Positions 18,745 to 27,785 of a stretch of 57,351 nt of DNA are shown one piece after another. The notes under the pieces are model-generated. The model worked only from the letters and a program-made list of their open reading frames with translations. It had not been told where the DNA came from and made no database searches. Where the stretch lies: assembly GCF_004382795.1 (NCBI RefSeq), contig NZ_SMSG01000011.1:1-57351 (forward strand), given 5' to 3'. The position numbers and the translations under genes are program-made. Origin of the DNA: Cumulibacter soli. Lineage in GTDB: Bacteria > Actinomycetota > Actinomycetes > Mycobacteriales > Antricoccaceae. Position 1 is the stretch's first letter, and each line of letters begins with the position of its first letter.

Positions 18745-20339
18745 AACCATTCGATCCGCGGTTGTTGCGTGCAGCCCCCGAAGTCCGTGGCCCGCTGATT
18801 GGGCTCGGCGCAATCGCTGTCCTGCAAGGAATCGCGACGATCGCGACAGCATTTGCGCTCGCGTCGTTGCTGAGCGCCGTCGTGCGAGGAGAGTCCGCTG
18901 ATCGAGTTGTCCTCGCGGCAGCTGTAGCAGCTGGCGCGTTCGCTGCCCGGGCCCTGTGCGGCGGCGCCCAGGAGTGGGCCGGGGCGCGAGCGGGTGCCAC
19001 GGTGCAGACGCGACTACGCTGGCGGCTGCTCGCGGCGTGGCTGAGCAGTCCCGCAAGCACCCCCTCGGGCGCTGGCGAAGCAGCGACGTTGGCGAGTCAG
19101 GCGCCGACGTCACTCGAGCCGTACGTCGCCCGGTATCTCCCCGCTCTCGTCGGCGCCGCGACCGTGCCGATACTAACGATCATCACGCTCGCGTTCGTGG
19201 ATCTGCCCAGCGCGGGAATCGTCGCGTTTACGGTGCCGCTGCTTCCTCTCTTCGCCGCGATCATCGGGATGCGAACCCGCGATCACACTCAGGCGCGGTG
19301 GCAAACGCTGCGCGATCTTGCCGGGCACTACCAGGATGTCGTCCAAGGGCTGCCAACCCTCGTCGGGTACGGACGGGCGCGCCGCCAGGTCGAAACTATC
19401 CGCACGGTCAGCGACCGGCACCGCCGCGCCAGCGTGCGCACGTTGCGGATCGCATTCATGTCCTCGGCCGCCCTCGAACTGTTGGCCACGATCTGTGTGG
19501 CGATTGTCGCTGTCACCGTGGGGCTGCGGCTGGTGTACGGGCACCTCGATCTGGAGGTGGGGCTGTTAGCGATTCTGCTTGCTCCCGAGGCGTACTGGCC
19601 GGTGCGCCGGGTCGGGACCGAGTTCCACGCAGCTGCCGATGGCGCCGTCGCCATCGAAGACATCCTTCGTCACATCGACGATCAGCCGAGGGCCGAGGCT
19701 CGACGCGAGGGCACATCGACACTGCGCGCAACGGATATCGCCTATGCATATCCGGGATCGGTGAGGCAGGTGTTCACCGCGATCAACGTCGACATCGGCT
19801 GTGGGCTGTTGGCGATCACCGGCCCCTCGGGGAGCGGGAAGACGACGCTTTTGGAGGTGCTCGCTGGCCTGCGTGAACCAGAAAGTGGTGCTATCAGTCG
19901 AGGCGGTGAGGTGCACCTGGTGACGCAACGACCGTTCCTTTGGTCGGGAACGCTGCGCGAGAACCTGCTTCTCGGTACCCCCGTAGCGCGACGAGATCAA
20001 CTGGATCACGTGATCGATCGAGTCGACCTCGCGACGCTTATCGCGGCGTTGCCGGATGGGCTCGACACGATCATCGGTGATGACGGATTCGGGCTGTCCG
20101 CAGGGCAGCGCACCCGCGTCGTGATGGCCCGTGCGCTGCTATCCGCGGCTCCCGTCCTACTGCTCGATGAGCCGAGTGCCCACCTTGACCCGGGTTCGCT
20201 AGATCTCGTGCACGCGATCATCGCCGAGGCGGCGGAAACTCGGACCGTCGTTGTCGCGACGCACCATCCAGATCTGGTGGCGCGCGCCGACGCGCGGTTG
20301 GATCTCGCGTTGACGACACGCGAACTAGACCGTGTATGA
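18741..20339 (+). CDS. cydD: Cytochrome bd assembly ABC exporter CydD
   Basis: A 532-residue ABC half-transporter with an N-terminal membrane domain and C-terminal ATPase. The ATPase has Walker A GPSGSGKTT, signature LSAGQRTRVVMARAL and Walker B VLLLDEPSAHLD. With CydC it exports cysteine or glutathione-type thiols and heme-related ligands needed for bd oxidase assembly. It overlaps cydB by ATGA. The signature Ser-Ala-Gly-Gln differs from the canonical LSGGQ, as in other CydD proteins. Confidence 0.93.
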   Translation: MKPFDPRLLRAAPEVRGPLIGLGAIAVLQGIATIATAFALASLLSAVVRGESADRVVLAAAVAAGAFAARALCGGAQEWAGARAGATVQTRLRWRLLAAWLSSPASTPSGAGEAATLASQAPTSLEPYVARYLPALVGAATVPILTIITLAFVDLPSAGIVAFTVPLLPLFAAIIGMRTRDHTQARWQTLRDLAGHYQDVVQGLPTLVGYGRARRQVETIRTVSDRHRRASVRTLRIAFMSSAALELLATICVAIVAVTVGLRLVYGHLDLEVGLLAILLAPEAYWPVRRVGTEFHAAADGAVAIEDILRHIDDQPRAEARREGTSTLRATDIAYAYPGSVRQVFTAINVDIGCGLLAITGPSGSGKTTLLEVLAGLREPESGAISRGGEVHLVTQRPFLWSGTLRENLLLGTPVARRDQLDHVIDRVDLATLIAALPDGLDTIIGDDGFGLSAGQRTRVVMARALLSAAPVLLLDEPSAHLDPGSLDLVHAIIAEAAETRTVVVATHHPDLVARADARLDLALTTRELDRV

Positions 20340-20349
20340 GGACATGATG

Positions 20350-22017
20350 ATGACCGATACGCCACGCGATGTCACGACCTACCTGCGGTCAGTGAGTCGT
20401 GACCCGCGTCAATGGCCTCCGTCGATCCTCGCGGCGATGGCAGCCATATCGGGGATCGCTCTCACCGCGACATCGGGATGGTTGATCGTGCGGGCCGCCC
20501 AACAGCCGCCGATTCTGACCCTGATGGTCGCGATCGTGGGGGTGCGGGCGTTTGGGATGGCGCGGGTCGCTTTCGGGTACGCCTCGCGCGTGACCTCCCA
20601 CGACGCGGCGCTGGCACAGTTGGCGCGCGCCCGCGCATGGATGTATCAACGACTTGTCCCGCTCACTCCAGCCAGACTCGGCCAGCGCAACCGAGCAGCG
20701 ATCCTCGCCGGCGCGGTGGACGATCTGAGTGAGGTCAGTGACGCATCGGTGCGGGTGAGCGTGCCGATACGCGCTGCGGTCATCGCCGCGCTCGCGGCGC
20801 TCGCGCTGACGAGCGTGCTGTTGCCGCAGGCGGGGCTAGCGCTCGCTGTGTTTCTCATGGCCGCGGCAATGCTGTTGAGCCTCGTCGGTCGAACGCAGCG
20901 CAGTAGCCAAAGTGAACTCATCACCGCCAGGTACGCCGTTCGCCGCCGATCCAGTCTGATTGCGGCGCACTCCGGTGAACTGGCGGCCATCGGCGGGCGG
21001 GACGCCGCACTGCAACTACTCGAGGATGCCCAACGGGGCCTCGAAGCGGCGCTTGGTAGGCAAGGACGCCTTCAAGCGTTGACAGCTGCGGGCATTCTGC
21101 TTCTGACGGGTATCGCGACCGCGGCCACTGCGCTGATTTTGCGCGATGCCGACCTGCACATCGAGATCAAAGCGCTTCTGCTCCTCGTGCCGGTGGCGTT
21201 CGTGGACACGCTTGGCGGGCTATCGGAGGCCATGACGGCCCGCGCACAGACGGCAGCCAGTGCGCGTCAACTCGCGGATCTACTACAGCTTCCTCCGGCC
21301 GTCGCGGACGTCGATGATGACGACGCCGCAGTCAACGACGGCGCACCGCACCTCCACCTGTCGGGTGTGACCGCGGCCTGGTCGGACCACGCCCGAACCG
21401 CGGTCGGTCCGATCGACCTGGACCTGCCGCCCGGCAGCAAGGTCGCGATAACCGGCGAAAACGGCTCCGGGAAATCGACGCTATTGGCGCTGCTGGCCCG
21501 CCACCTGGATCCCCGCGATGGGCGCATCGAGATCGATGGGGTGGACGTGCGCACCATGTCGATCGACCGCGTGCGCGCCCAGATCGCTGTGGTGGACGAT
21601 GAACCGCACATTTTCGCCACCTCCGTTCGCGAGAACTTGCGCATCGCGCTTCCGAACCACGCGCGATCAGGCGGTGATGGGCCGCTCGTCGCTGGATTGC
21701 GTCTGGCCGGGCTCGGCGACTGGCTCGCGCAGTTGCCCGCAGGACTGGACACCCGGCTGGGATTCGGCGGCCGTGGTGTATCTGGGGGAGAACGCGCGAG
21801 GCTCGCGATTGCGCGCGCTCTCATCGCGGACCGGCCGGTGATCCTGCTAGATGAGGCCACCGCGCACCTTGATCTGTCCACGGCCGAGGCGGTGTTGGCG
21901 GACCTATTCGCCGCCGCCGAGGACCGGACCGTGGTGATGGTGACGCATCGCGAACACGGACTCCACCACGTTGATCGTGTGCTGGAACTCGCCGGTCCGG
22001 CATATTCCGTAGGCTAG
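20350..22017 (+). CDS. cydC: Cytochrome bd assembly ABC exporter CydC
   Basis: The second half of the CydDC heterodimer, 555 residues. Walker A is GENGSGKST, the signature VSGGERARLAIARAL and Walker B ILLDEATAHLD. Six hydrophobic segments precede the ATPase. Starts GTG 20332, ATG 20344, 20347 and 20350 are in frame; I chose 20350 because GAGGA at 20338-20342 is then at a normal distance. Ten bases separate it from cydD. Confidence 0.93.
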   Translation: MTDTPRDVTTYLRSVSRDPRQWPPSILAAMAAISGIALTATSGWLIVRAAQQPPILTLMVAIVGVRAFGMARVAFGYASRVTSHDAALAQLARARAWMYQRLVPLTPARLGQRNRAAILAGAVDDLSEVSDASVRVSVPIRAAVIAALAALALTSVLLPQAGLALAVFLMAAAMLLSLVGRTQRSSQSELITARYAVRRRSSLIAAHSGELAAIGGRDAALQLLEDAQRGLEAALGRQGRLQALTAAGILLLTGIATAATALILRDADLHIEIKALLLLVPVAFVDTLGGLSEAMTARAQTAASARQLADLLQLPPAVADVDDDDAAVNDGAPHLHLSGVTAAWSDHARTAVGPIDLDLPPGSKVAITGENGSGKSTLLALLARHLDPRDGRIEIDGVDVRTMSIDRVRAQIAVVDDEPHIFATSVRENLRIALPNHARSGGDGPLVAGLRLAGLGDWLAQLPAGLDTRLGFGGRGVSGGERARLAIARALIADRPVILLDEATAHLDLSTAEAVLADLFAAAEDRTVVMVTHREHGLHHVDRVLELAGPAYSVG

Positions 22018-22046
22018 TGGTGCCAGCGGTGCGAAGGAGGTCGATG

Positions 22047-22442
22047 ATGCCACGTCCGGTGGGACACCAACTCGGCGAACTCGAACGTGCCGCAATGGAC
22101 ATCCTGTGGGATGGCCCAGCTGACGGAATGCTGGTGCGCGAAGTTCTGGAGCGGCTCACCGGCCGCGAACTCGCCTACACGACGGTGATGACCGTGATGA
22201 GTCGACTGGCCGACAAGGGCTTCCTGCGTCGTCAACGCGAGGGGCGGGCGTGGCGCTATCTGCCGACACAGTCCAGGGGGCAGGTGTCCGCGCGCGCGAT
22301 GCGTGGTCCGCTGGACGACCTCGATCGCGACGAACGCCGCGTGGCAATCCTGCACTTCCTCGACGAGGCGTCACCGGCCGAACTCGACGAGTTGCGCACC
22401 GCGCTGGCGGACGTCGAACGTCGCGCGGCCGTCGAAGAGTGA
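22047..22442 (+). CDS. BlaI/MecI/CopY-family transcriptional repressor
   Basis: A 131-residue winged-helix repressor. The DNA-binding half holds ELERAAMDILW and the recognition helix region LAYTTVMTVMSRLADKGFLRR, which is the family signature; a dimerisation tail follows. AAGGAGG at 22034-22040 supports ATG 22047 over the neighbouring ATG 22044. It lies 29 bases after cydC on the same strand and 7 bases before an M56 peptidase. That pairing is the classic BlaI-BlaR1 arrangement. The tandem palindrome before cydA is its obvious candidate target, so it would control its own operon. No beta-lactamase gene is in the window. Confidence 0.93.
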   Translation: MPRPVGHQLGELERAAMDILWDGPADGMLVREVLERLTGRELAYTTVMTVMSRLADKGFLRRQREGRAWRYLPTQSRGQVSARAMRGPLDDLDRDERRVAILHFLDEASPAELDELRTALADVERRAAVEE

Positions 22443-22449
22443 CCCGAGC

Positions 22450-23421
22450 ATGTACGGCCTGGCGCTGGCGGCGCTCGCGGTAGTGCTGATCGCTCTCGCC
22501 CCGCGCGTGATGGCGCGACGGGTCGGTTTTCGGCGCGCTCCCATGCCTGCCCTCCTCGCCTGGCAAGCGGTTGCGCTCGCCGGTGTCGCCGCGGCCCTGG
22601 CGGCGGCGCCGGTCGCCGTCGCGGAACTAGGGCCGGCGAACGGGACCTTTCGGCCGGCCGCCGACGTCCTGGCCGTTGCTGTCAGCGGGCTCGTGCTGAT
22701 CTCGTTGCTGGTGAATGGGCACCTCGTCGGTACGCGACTGCGCGCCGCACGCCGGCGACACCGCGAATTGATTGAACTAGTTGGCCGCGATGAAGTTCTC
22801 GCCGGCGGTGGATACCGGGTGCTGCCACACGAGACCCCGACCGTGTACTGCGTACCGGGCCGACGTGGGCGCGTCGTGCTCACCGACGGGACGCTCAGCC
22901 GGCTCAGCGCCCCAGAACTGCAGGCCGTTCTCGAGCACGAGCGGACCCACCTACATCAGCGACACGACCTGGTTCTGGAGTTTTTCAGCGTGCTGCATCG
23001 CGCAGCGCCGCCACCGATTCGCGCGCCGCAAGCGTTGCGTGAAGTCGAACTACTCATCGAGGTGCTCGCCGACCGCGCCGCTCGTCGGGACGTTGGCACC
23101 GTGCCACTCGCCAGGGCGCTCGTGGCACTGGCGCAGGCCCCGAGCTCTGACGCCGGCGACGAACACGCACCGAGCGGCGACACTGAGCGGCGCGGTGTCG
23201 CGAGCGGGACCGAAACGCCGACCGCGGCACTGCCCGGGACGCCGACCGCGGCACCGCCGGGGACGCCGAGGCCGGCATCGGGTGACGGCGCCACCATCAC
23301 GCGGATGCGACTGCTCACCGCGAGCGCGTCCCCGCGCGGTCTCGACGCGCTGATGTACGCCTTCTCTGTCGCCGTGCTTGCCGCTCCTGCGGTGCTGATC
23401 GCGCTGGCGATCGCTGCCTGA
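22450..23421 (+). CDS. M56-family membrane metallopeptidase (BlaR1-like, no penicillin-sensor domain)
   Basis: A 323-residue integral-membrane protease related to BlaR1/MecR1. Hydrophobic segments lie at about 1-18, 33-58 and 74-92, and at the extreme C terminus (MYAFSVAVLAAPAVLIALAIAA region). The zinc motif is His163-Glu-Arg-Thr-His167 in AVLEHERTHLHQRHD, with ELLIEVLADRAA supplying a likely third ligand (Glu204). There is no extracellular penicillin-binding domain, so the signal must differ from that of BlaR1; M. tuberculosis Rv1845c is a comparable short protein. A Thr/Pro repeat (TPTAALPG, TPTAAPPG) lies at about 257-278. It probably inactivates the adjacent BlaI-type repressor by proteolysis. 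Confidence 0.88.
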   Translation: MYGLALAALAVVLIALAPRVMARRVGFRRAPMPALLAWQAVALAGVAAALAAAPVAVAELGPANGTFRPAADVLAVAVSGLVLISLLVNGHLVGTRLRAARRRHRELIELVGRDEVLAGGGYRVLPHETPTVYCVPGRRGRVVLTDGTLSRLSAPELQAVLEHERTHLHQRHDLVLEFFSVLHRAAPPPIRAPQALREVELLIEVLADRAARRDVGTVPLARALVALAQAPSSDAGDEHAPSGDTERRGVASGTETPTAALPGTPTAAPPGTPRPASGDGATITRMRLLTASASPRGLDALMYAFSVAVLAAPAVLIALAIAA

Positions 23422-23455
23422 ACCCGCCGTGGCGACGAAAAGTAGGCTATCGGTC

Positions 23456-24430
23456 ATGCGCCGACAGCACTCCGCATTAGCGATCGCAGGCGGAGCAATG
23501 CTCACGGCGCTACTCGTGGGCTGCGGCTCGGCCAGTGCGCCAGGGCCCAGCACACCGCCGGGACGGTCGCCGGTCAGTAACGAGTACGCCGCGGTGTGTA
23601 CTGAAGTCCTCAATGAGCGTGACCCGGACGTGTTCAACGCGGCGGAATCAGCGCTGGTCGAAGTACTGGCCGCTGCCATGGGTGGCGATTCGCCAAACGA
23701 GAGCGACCTGCTTGGTTGGAGCGAGGATCTCGAGAACGGCGTCGCGCAATTCCTGGCAGAACTGGAAACCCTGGAGGACGCCGATGACTCGGCGGCATGG
23801 CTCGAGGTCGTGAGCCCACTGCAACTGCGGGTCGAGCGTTACCAAATGTTCGCCGATCTGGCCGGTGAAACCTGGCCCCTGGATTCCTACGAGCACACCG
23901 CGCCACCGCAGCCCGGTGATGAGTACACCGCCGCGCTCGTGGAACTGGACCTCGCTGGGCGCGACTGTGAGAGTCTCGCCGCCGAGCCCGGGCCGCCGCC
24001 GAAGCATCACGACTTCGTCGCCACGGTCGCGATGACCTGCGCCGCTATCGTCGAGCGGCGCGGGGAACTCGACTATGAGTCGTTCGCTGACGTCAATTTC
24101 GACCTCGTGGTGCAGGTGCTTGAGGATGAGCCGATCGATGTCGATGATCAGGCCACCGATGCGCTCGAGGCGTTGCGCGCGGAATGGGCAACGACCGCCA
24201 GCGACCTGGAGTCGATTAACGCATCGCCGCCGGATCCGGCCGCGTGGGAGGCAGCACAGAAGTATGCCGCTGAAAAGGAAGCGGTGTATGCGAAGCGACT
24301 CGACGCGCTCGGTTCGGGCGATCCGGCGCAGATTTCCGAGGCGTTCGCGCCTGGCAGCGGCACGAGTGCGGGATGGAACTGGGAACCGCTGGGACTGAGC
24401 CTGCGAGATTGCCGCAGCATCCAGGCCTAG
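23456..24430 (+). CDS. Lipoprotein with two Cys-bracketed repeats, unknown function
   Basis: A 324-residue lipoprotein (MRRQHSALAIAGGAM..., lipobox LLVG-Cys23) that I do not recognise. After a Pro/Ser linker, four further Cys occur at 48, 171, 195 and 319. The Cys48-Cys171 and Cys195-Cys319 spans are 123 and 124 residues and end alike (GRDCESL and LRDCRSI). Both begin with Cys-x-x-hydrophobic-hydrophobic-x-x-Arg/Glu. This suggests an internal duplication with one disulfide per unit, outside the membrane. The gene follows the M56 gene by 34 bases and may end the cyd operon. A GTG at 23429 is an alternative start. Confidence 0.75.
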   Translation: MRRQHSALAIAGGAMLTALLVGCGSASAPGPSTPPGRSPVSNEYAAVCTEVLNERDPDVFNAAESALVEVLAAAMGGDSPNESDLLGWSEDLENGVAQFLAELETLEDADDSAAWLEVVSPLQLRVERYQMFADLAGETWPLDSYEHTAPPQPGDEYTAALVELDLAGRDCESLAAEPGPPPKHHDFVATVAMTCAAIVERRGELDYESFADVNFDLVVQVLEDEPIDVDDQATDALEALRAEWATTASDLESINASPPDPAAWEAAQKYAAEKEAVYAKRLDALGSGDPAQISEAFAPGSGTSAGWNWEPLGLSLRDCRSIQA

Positions 24431-24436
24431 TGGCCG

Positions 24437-26773
24437 CTACTCGGTGAAAGCGATGGACGCGGCCATGATGCGGTGTACGGCGTACCGCCGTACTTCGCGC
24501 GCCGCCGTGTCATAGCCATAGAGGAATCCGCCCTCGATACGCGACGGCGCGACCAGCCTGGTCGACATTCGCGCGTTCTCGTCGACGTAATCGAGGCTGA
24601 GCTGTTCGTGATGTTCGACGGCTTCTTTCAGCAGCGCGAGCGTCGAGGACGTTGACGCCGCGGAGTCTGAGCGCGCGGCTTCGCTGGAGGCGGACGCGAT
24701 GGTGCCGGTCCGCAGCCGATGCACGATGGCTTCAAGGTCGACATCCGTCAAAGTCTGTGGCCGACTGGCCCGTTCAACTCGCGGGCGGGCGCGGGGCGGA
24801 TGCTCGATGGCCGCCTCGATCACGCCCAGGTCGTTCTCGTAGCTCGGTGTCACGCCGGCCGCATCCAGGGCACGCATCAGTTCGGCGGGCTCCGCAGTCG
24901 TCAACAGAACCGTCGGCGCAAGTCGGCGCAACCGCAGGTGTGACAACGCCGCGTGCGATTCCAGCAACTCGATGGTCGCCTCGTCATCGCAACGCAGGTA
25001 CGCCGACGCCCCACCGACTCGCAACGCGCCATGTCGACGCGCTATGTCGTCCACGAGGTATGTCAGCGCCTGCGGCGCAGGCGTCATCGACCGCTCGGTC
25101 AGCAGCCGATGGACGTCGGCCGCCGACAGTCCGGCGTCGAATGCGCGGCGCAGCGACGAATCTGAAATCCGGAACACGGCAGCACCGCCCGCGGACTCCA
25201 GATCGGCGACCAGGTGCATATCGTGCGCCAACCCGGGGGAGAGCCGACCGGGCGCGATGGCGGTGAGATCCGGCTGCAGAATCACGGCGTCCACCGGCTC
25301 CGGTAGCGCCCGCAGCGCGGCGGCCGCGACATCCAACGCGTCATCCAAGAGCGCGCGACCCATCGACGTCAACGCCCCGCGGCCGGTCACGCCGAGCAAC
25401 TCGGCCTCCTGCAGCGTGCTCTGGATATATGCATCGGCGCCGGGCCGGGCACGCCTCGGCCACCGCCACCGCATCAACTCAGTGACGGCGTCCAGATCGG
25501 CGATCCGACCGGCCCCGAGATCGCAGGCAGTCTGCAAAACCCGCCGGCGCAGGGCCCCGACGCCCACGCGCTTCGTCCCCTCCGACAATGCATGCACGCC
25601 GCCGTCGCCGTCCGCGAGCGAGGGCAGCTCGGACATCTGCAGCCACGCGCGCACCAGCACGCTCCACTGCTGCTCCACCGGCTCGTCGAGCCAGTCGTCA
25701 TACTTCGCGGTCGGTAACCACACCGGCTCGTACGCCGAGGTCTGCGCGAGCAGTCCGGACGCATGCGTGAGGTGGAGCAGAAGATGGGTGGTGCTCTGAT
25801 CGCAGCCCAACAGTTTCGTGAGTTTCTTTGCCTCTCTGGTGCCGATGCCGCCGGTGCGTAACACTCGCGGCTCCTCAACTACAACGAAGCGCAGCAACTC
25901 TGCGGTCAGGCGGGTGACCTCCAACAGGTTCGTCGCTCCGGCCCCATCCGCGTCCTCTATCGACAACGTGTCGGTCGCCGGCTGCGGCGGCTCAATCAGC
26001 GCCTGCCCCAACGCGGCGCTGCCGCGCACCGCCAGGCCCACTTCGCGCGGCAGCTCCAGGTGGCTAGGTCCGACGTACGCCAACAGGCCGTGCGCCAGTA
26101 GCCAGCGCACCGGCGGAGTGGCCTCGTCGGCGAGTTCGGGCAATTGGTCGGCATTCGTCAGCTCTCCCGCTGGGATCGCGCCAGAGAGGCGCTCCAACAC
26201 GGCGCTAGCGCCCTCAGGCGCGGCAGCGATAAGCTCGGTCACCCACGCTCGGTTGCGCAGTCGTTCGCTGACTAAGGCCGTCGCGTTCGGTTGGGCGGCG
26301 TACGGCAGACGCAGATGGCGCATCACGGTTCGAATGTCGTCGTTGGGGTACGCGATGAACAGTTCCGCAGCGGGGCGTCCGAGCCCTCCGACGAACCGAT
26401 TGCCGGCATCGCGCACCGCGGCAGCGACGTTCACGGCGTCCCGCTCGCCCCACACCAGCGCGAGATCCAACAACCGTTGCACCGCCTCGCTCACGTCCTC
26501 GCGGCGCGCATCGGCCATCATCGCCACGACGTCGTCCACGCTGGCCGGCGCTGGACCGAGCAGCAACCCGTCGAGTACCTGCAGTGTCCAGGTATCGAGT
26601 TCATCTAATGCCCGGCTGACTGAGATCCGCACCGATAACCGAGCCGCGAGCGAGGACATGTCCTGCGGCGGCGGGAAGGCGACGTCGGGGCGCGAACGAA
26701 CCAGCTGTGTCAGGAACTCGTCGTCCTGACGGCTCAGCCAGTCGGCGAGCGTGCGGGGAGGTCTGCTGGTCAT
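24437..26773 (-). CDS. Helicase-associated winged-helix/WYL-like protein (Rv0862c family)
   Basis: A 778-residue protein of the actinobacterial family annotated as helicase-associated, M. tuberculosis Rv0862c type. The first 60 residues (TLADWLSRQDDEFLTQLVRSRPDVAFPPPQDM, shown here in part) are the usual start. A central XPB/Ssl2-like DNA-binding segment and a C-terminal WYL-like module (LKEAVEHHEQLSLDYVDENA, then LVAPSRIEGGFLYGYD) follow. No helicase Walker motifs are present. In M. tuberculosis this gene sits beside the XPB helicase; here the cyd block lies between them. A GTG nine bases upstream is an alternative start. Confidence 0.85.
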   Translation of the reverse strand: MTSRPPRTLADWLSRQDDEFLTQLVRSRPDVAFPPPQDMSSLAARLSVRISVSRALDELDTWTLQVLDGLLLGPAPASVDDVVAMMADARREDVSEAVQRLLDLALVWGERDAVNVAAAVRDAGNRFVGGLGRPAAELFIAYPNDDIRTVMRHLRLPYAAQPNATALVSERLRNRAWVTELIAAAPEGASAVLERLSGAIPAGELTNADQLPELADEATPPVRWLLAHGLLAYVGPSHLELPREVGLAVRGSAALGQALIEPPQPATDTLSIEDADGAGATNLLEVTRLTAELLRFVVVEEPRVLRTGGIGTREAKKLTKLLGCDQSTTHLLLHLTHASGLLAQTSAYEPVWLPTAKYDDWLDEPVEQQWSVLVRAWLQMSELPSLADGDGGVHALSEGTKRVGVGALRRRVLQTACDLGAGRIADLDAVTELMRWRWPRRARPGADAYIQSTLQEAELLGVTGRGALTSMGRALLDDALDVAAAALRALPEPVDAVILQPDLTAIAPGRLSPGLAHDMHLVADLESAGGAAVFRISDSSLRRAFDAGLSAADVHRLLTERSMTPAPQALTYLVDDIARRHGALRVGGASAYLRCDDEATIELLESHAALSHLRLRRLAPTVLLTTAEPAELMRALDAAGVTPSYENDLGVIEAAIEHPPRARPRVERASRPQTLTDVDLEAIVHRLRTGTIASASSEAARSDSAASTSSTLALLKEAVEHHEQLSLDYVDENARMSTRLVAPSRIEGGFLYGYDTAAREVRRYAVHRIMAASIAFTE

Positions 26774-26883
26774 CGAATCCACGGTAGTACGCCGCTCGGC
26801 ACCAGGCGGCGGGAAGACGGTAAGGTGTCGGCGGAATGTAAAATGGCGAATTCCGCCGTACCAGCCGCAGTGAGGGAGCCGTG

Positions 26884-27087
26884 ATGGCCAAGGACGTCGT
26901 CCGCAGTGACAACGACGAGCTGACCACCCTGGAGCCGACCTGGCCCGGCGGTCCCGGGAACCACGCCGTCACCGAATTGCTTACCGATCGGCCCGGCCAG
27001 TCGTCGCCATTCGGCGACGACCTTAAGTTCCCGCTGCCGATCGCCGCGTTGGACTACGAGCACCCCACCGCTCGACCTAACCGGTAG
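26884..27087 (+). CDS. Small conserved-position protein, unknown function
   Basis: A 67-residue polar protein starting MAKDVVRSDNDELTTLEP, without a signal peptide, membrane segment or known motif. It is Pro- and Asp-rich and probably poorly folded. Position between the helicase-associated gene and a HAD gene, only 2 bases before the latter, supports it being real. It may correspond to Rv0863, which occupies the same position, but I cannot compare the sequences. Confidence 0.6.
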   Translation: MAKDVVRSDNDELTTLEPTWPGGPGNHAVTELLTDRPGQSSPFGDDLKFPLPIAALDYEHPTARPNR

Positions 27088-27089
27088 CC

Positions 27090-27695
27090 GTGGCCGACCT
27101 CGTCGTCGGGTTCGATCTCGATATGACGCTGGTCGATTCCCGCCCCGGAATTTCCGCCGTACTCGAGCAGCTCAATGTTGCGCACGGCTACCGCATCGAC
27201 GCGGACGCCGTGGTCTCGAAGCTTGGTCCGCCGTTGGCCGAGATGATCGCGCCGTACGTCGCCGAGGAGCACATTTCGCATGCGGTCGAGCAATACCGAA
27301 CGCTGTACCCCAGCATCGCGATAGCGTCGACCGAACCGTTGCCCGGCGCCCGAGAAGCCTTGGCCTACGTGCGCGACGCCGGGCACCGGCTGCTGGTCCT
27401 GACGGGCAAGTTTGAATCGAATGCGCGCCTGCACCTCGACGCGCTCGACTTTCCGTATGACCGGCTCGTCGGCGCTCGATGGGCAGCCGGCAAGACCGAG
27501 GTGCTGCGGGAAGAGTCGGCGGCCGTCTATATCGGTGATCATGCCGGGGACATGCGATCAGCGAAGGACGCGGGAGCGATCGCTGTCGGGGTGCCCACCG
27601 GTGGGCTCAGCGCCGAGGAGTTACGCCTCGCCGGGGCGGACGTCGTTCTCGACTCGCTCCGGTCGTTGCCCGACTGGCTCCGCGACAACCTGTAA
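27090..27695 (+). CDS. HAD-family hydrolase
   Basis: A 201-residue haloacid-dehalogenase-fold phosphatase with a helical cap, similar in layout to phosphoglycolate phosphatases. Motif I is GFDLDMTLVDSRP, with Met in place of the usual Gly after the second Asp. Motif II is LLVLTGK, motif III contains Lys in WAAGKTEVL, and motif IV is YIGDHAGDMRSAKDAG. The start is GTG at 27090, 2 bases after the preceding stop. Substrate is unknown. Confidence 0.85.
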   Translation: MADLVVGFDLDMTLVDSRPGISAVLEQLNVAHGYRIDADAVVSKLGPPLAEMIAPYVAEEHISHAVEQYRTLYPSIAIASTEPLPGAREALAYVRDAGHRLLVLTGKFESNARLHLDALDFPYDRLVGARWAAGKTEVLREESAAVYIGDHAGDMRSAKDAGAIAVGVPTGGLSAEELRLAGADVVLDSLRSLPDWLRDNL

Positions 27696-27785
27696 CCGCC
27701 GCGCGCCGGCCTGATATGGCTAGGCTGGACGCGCGCAGAATCCGGCGCCGAGGCAGGCGCCGCAGTAATGAAGTGAGGACACCAA

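Noticed and set aside
17350-19113. A 587-codon open frame antisense to cydA, cydB and cydD
   Set aside because: It runs across three well-supported genes and their junctions; its sequence is Arg/Gln-rich without any domain. It is a frame shadow.
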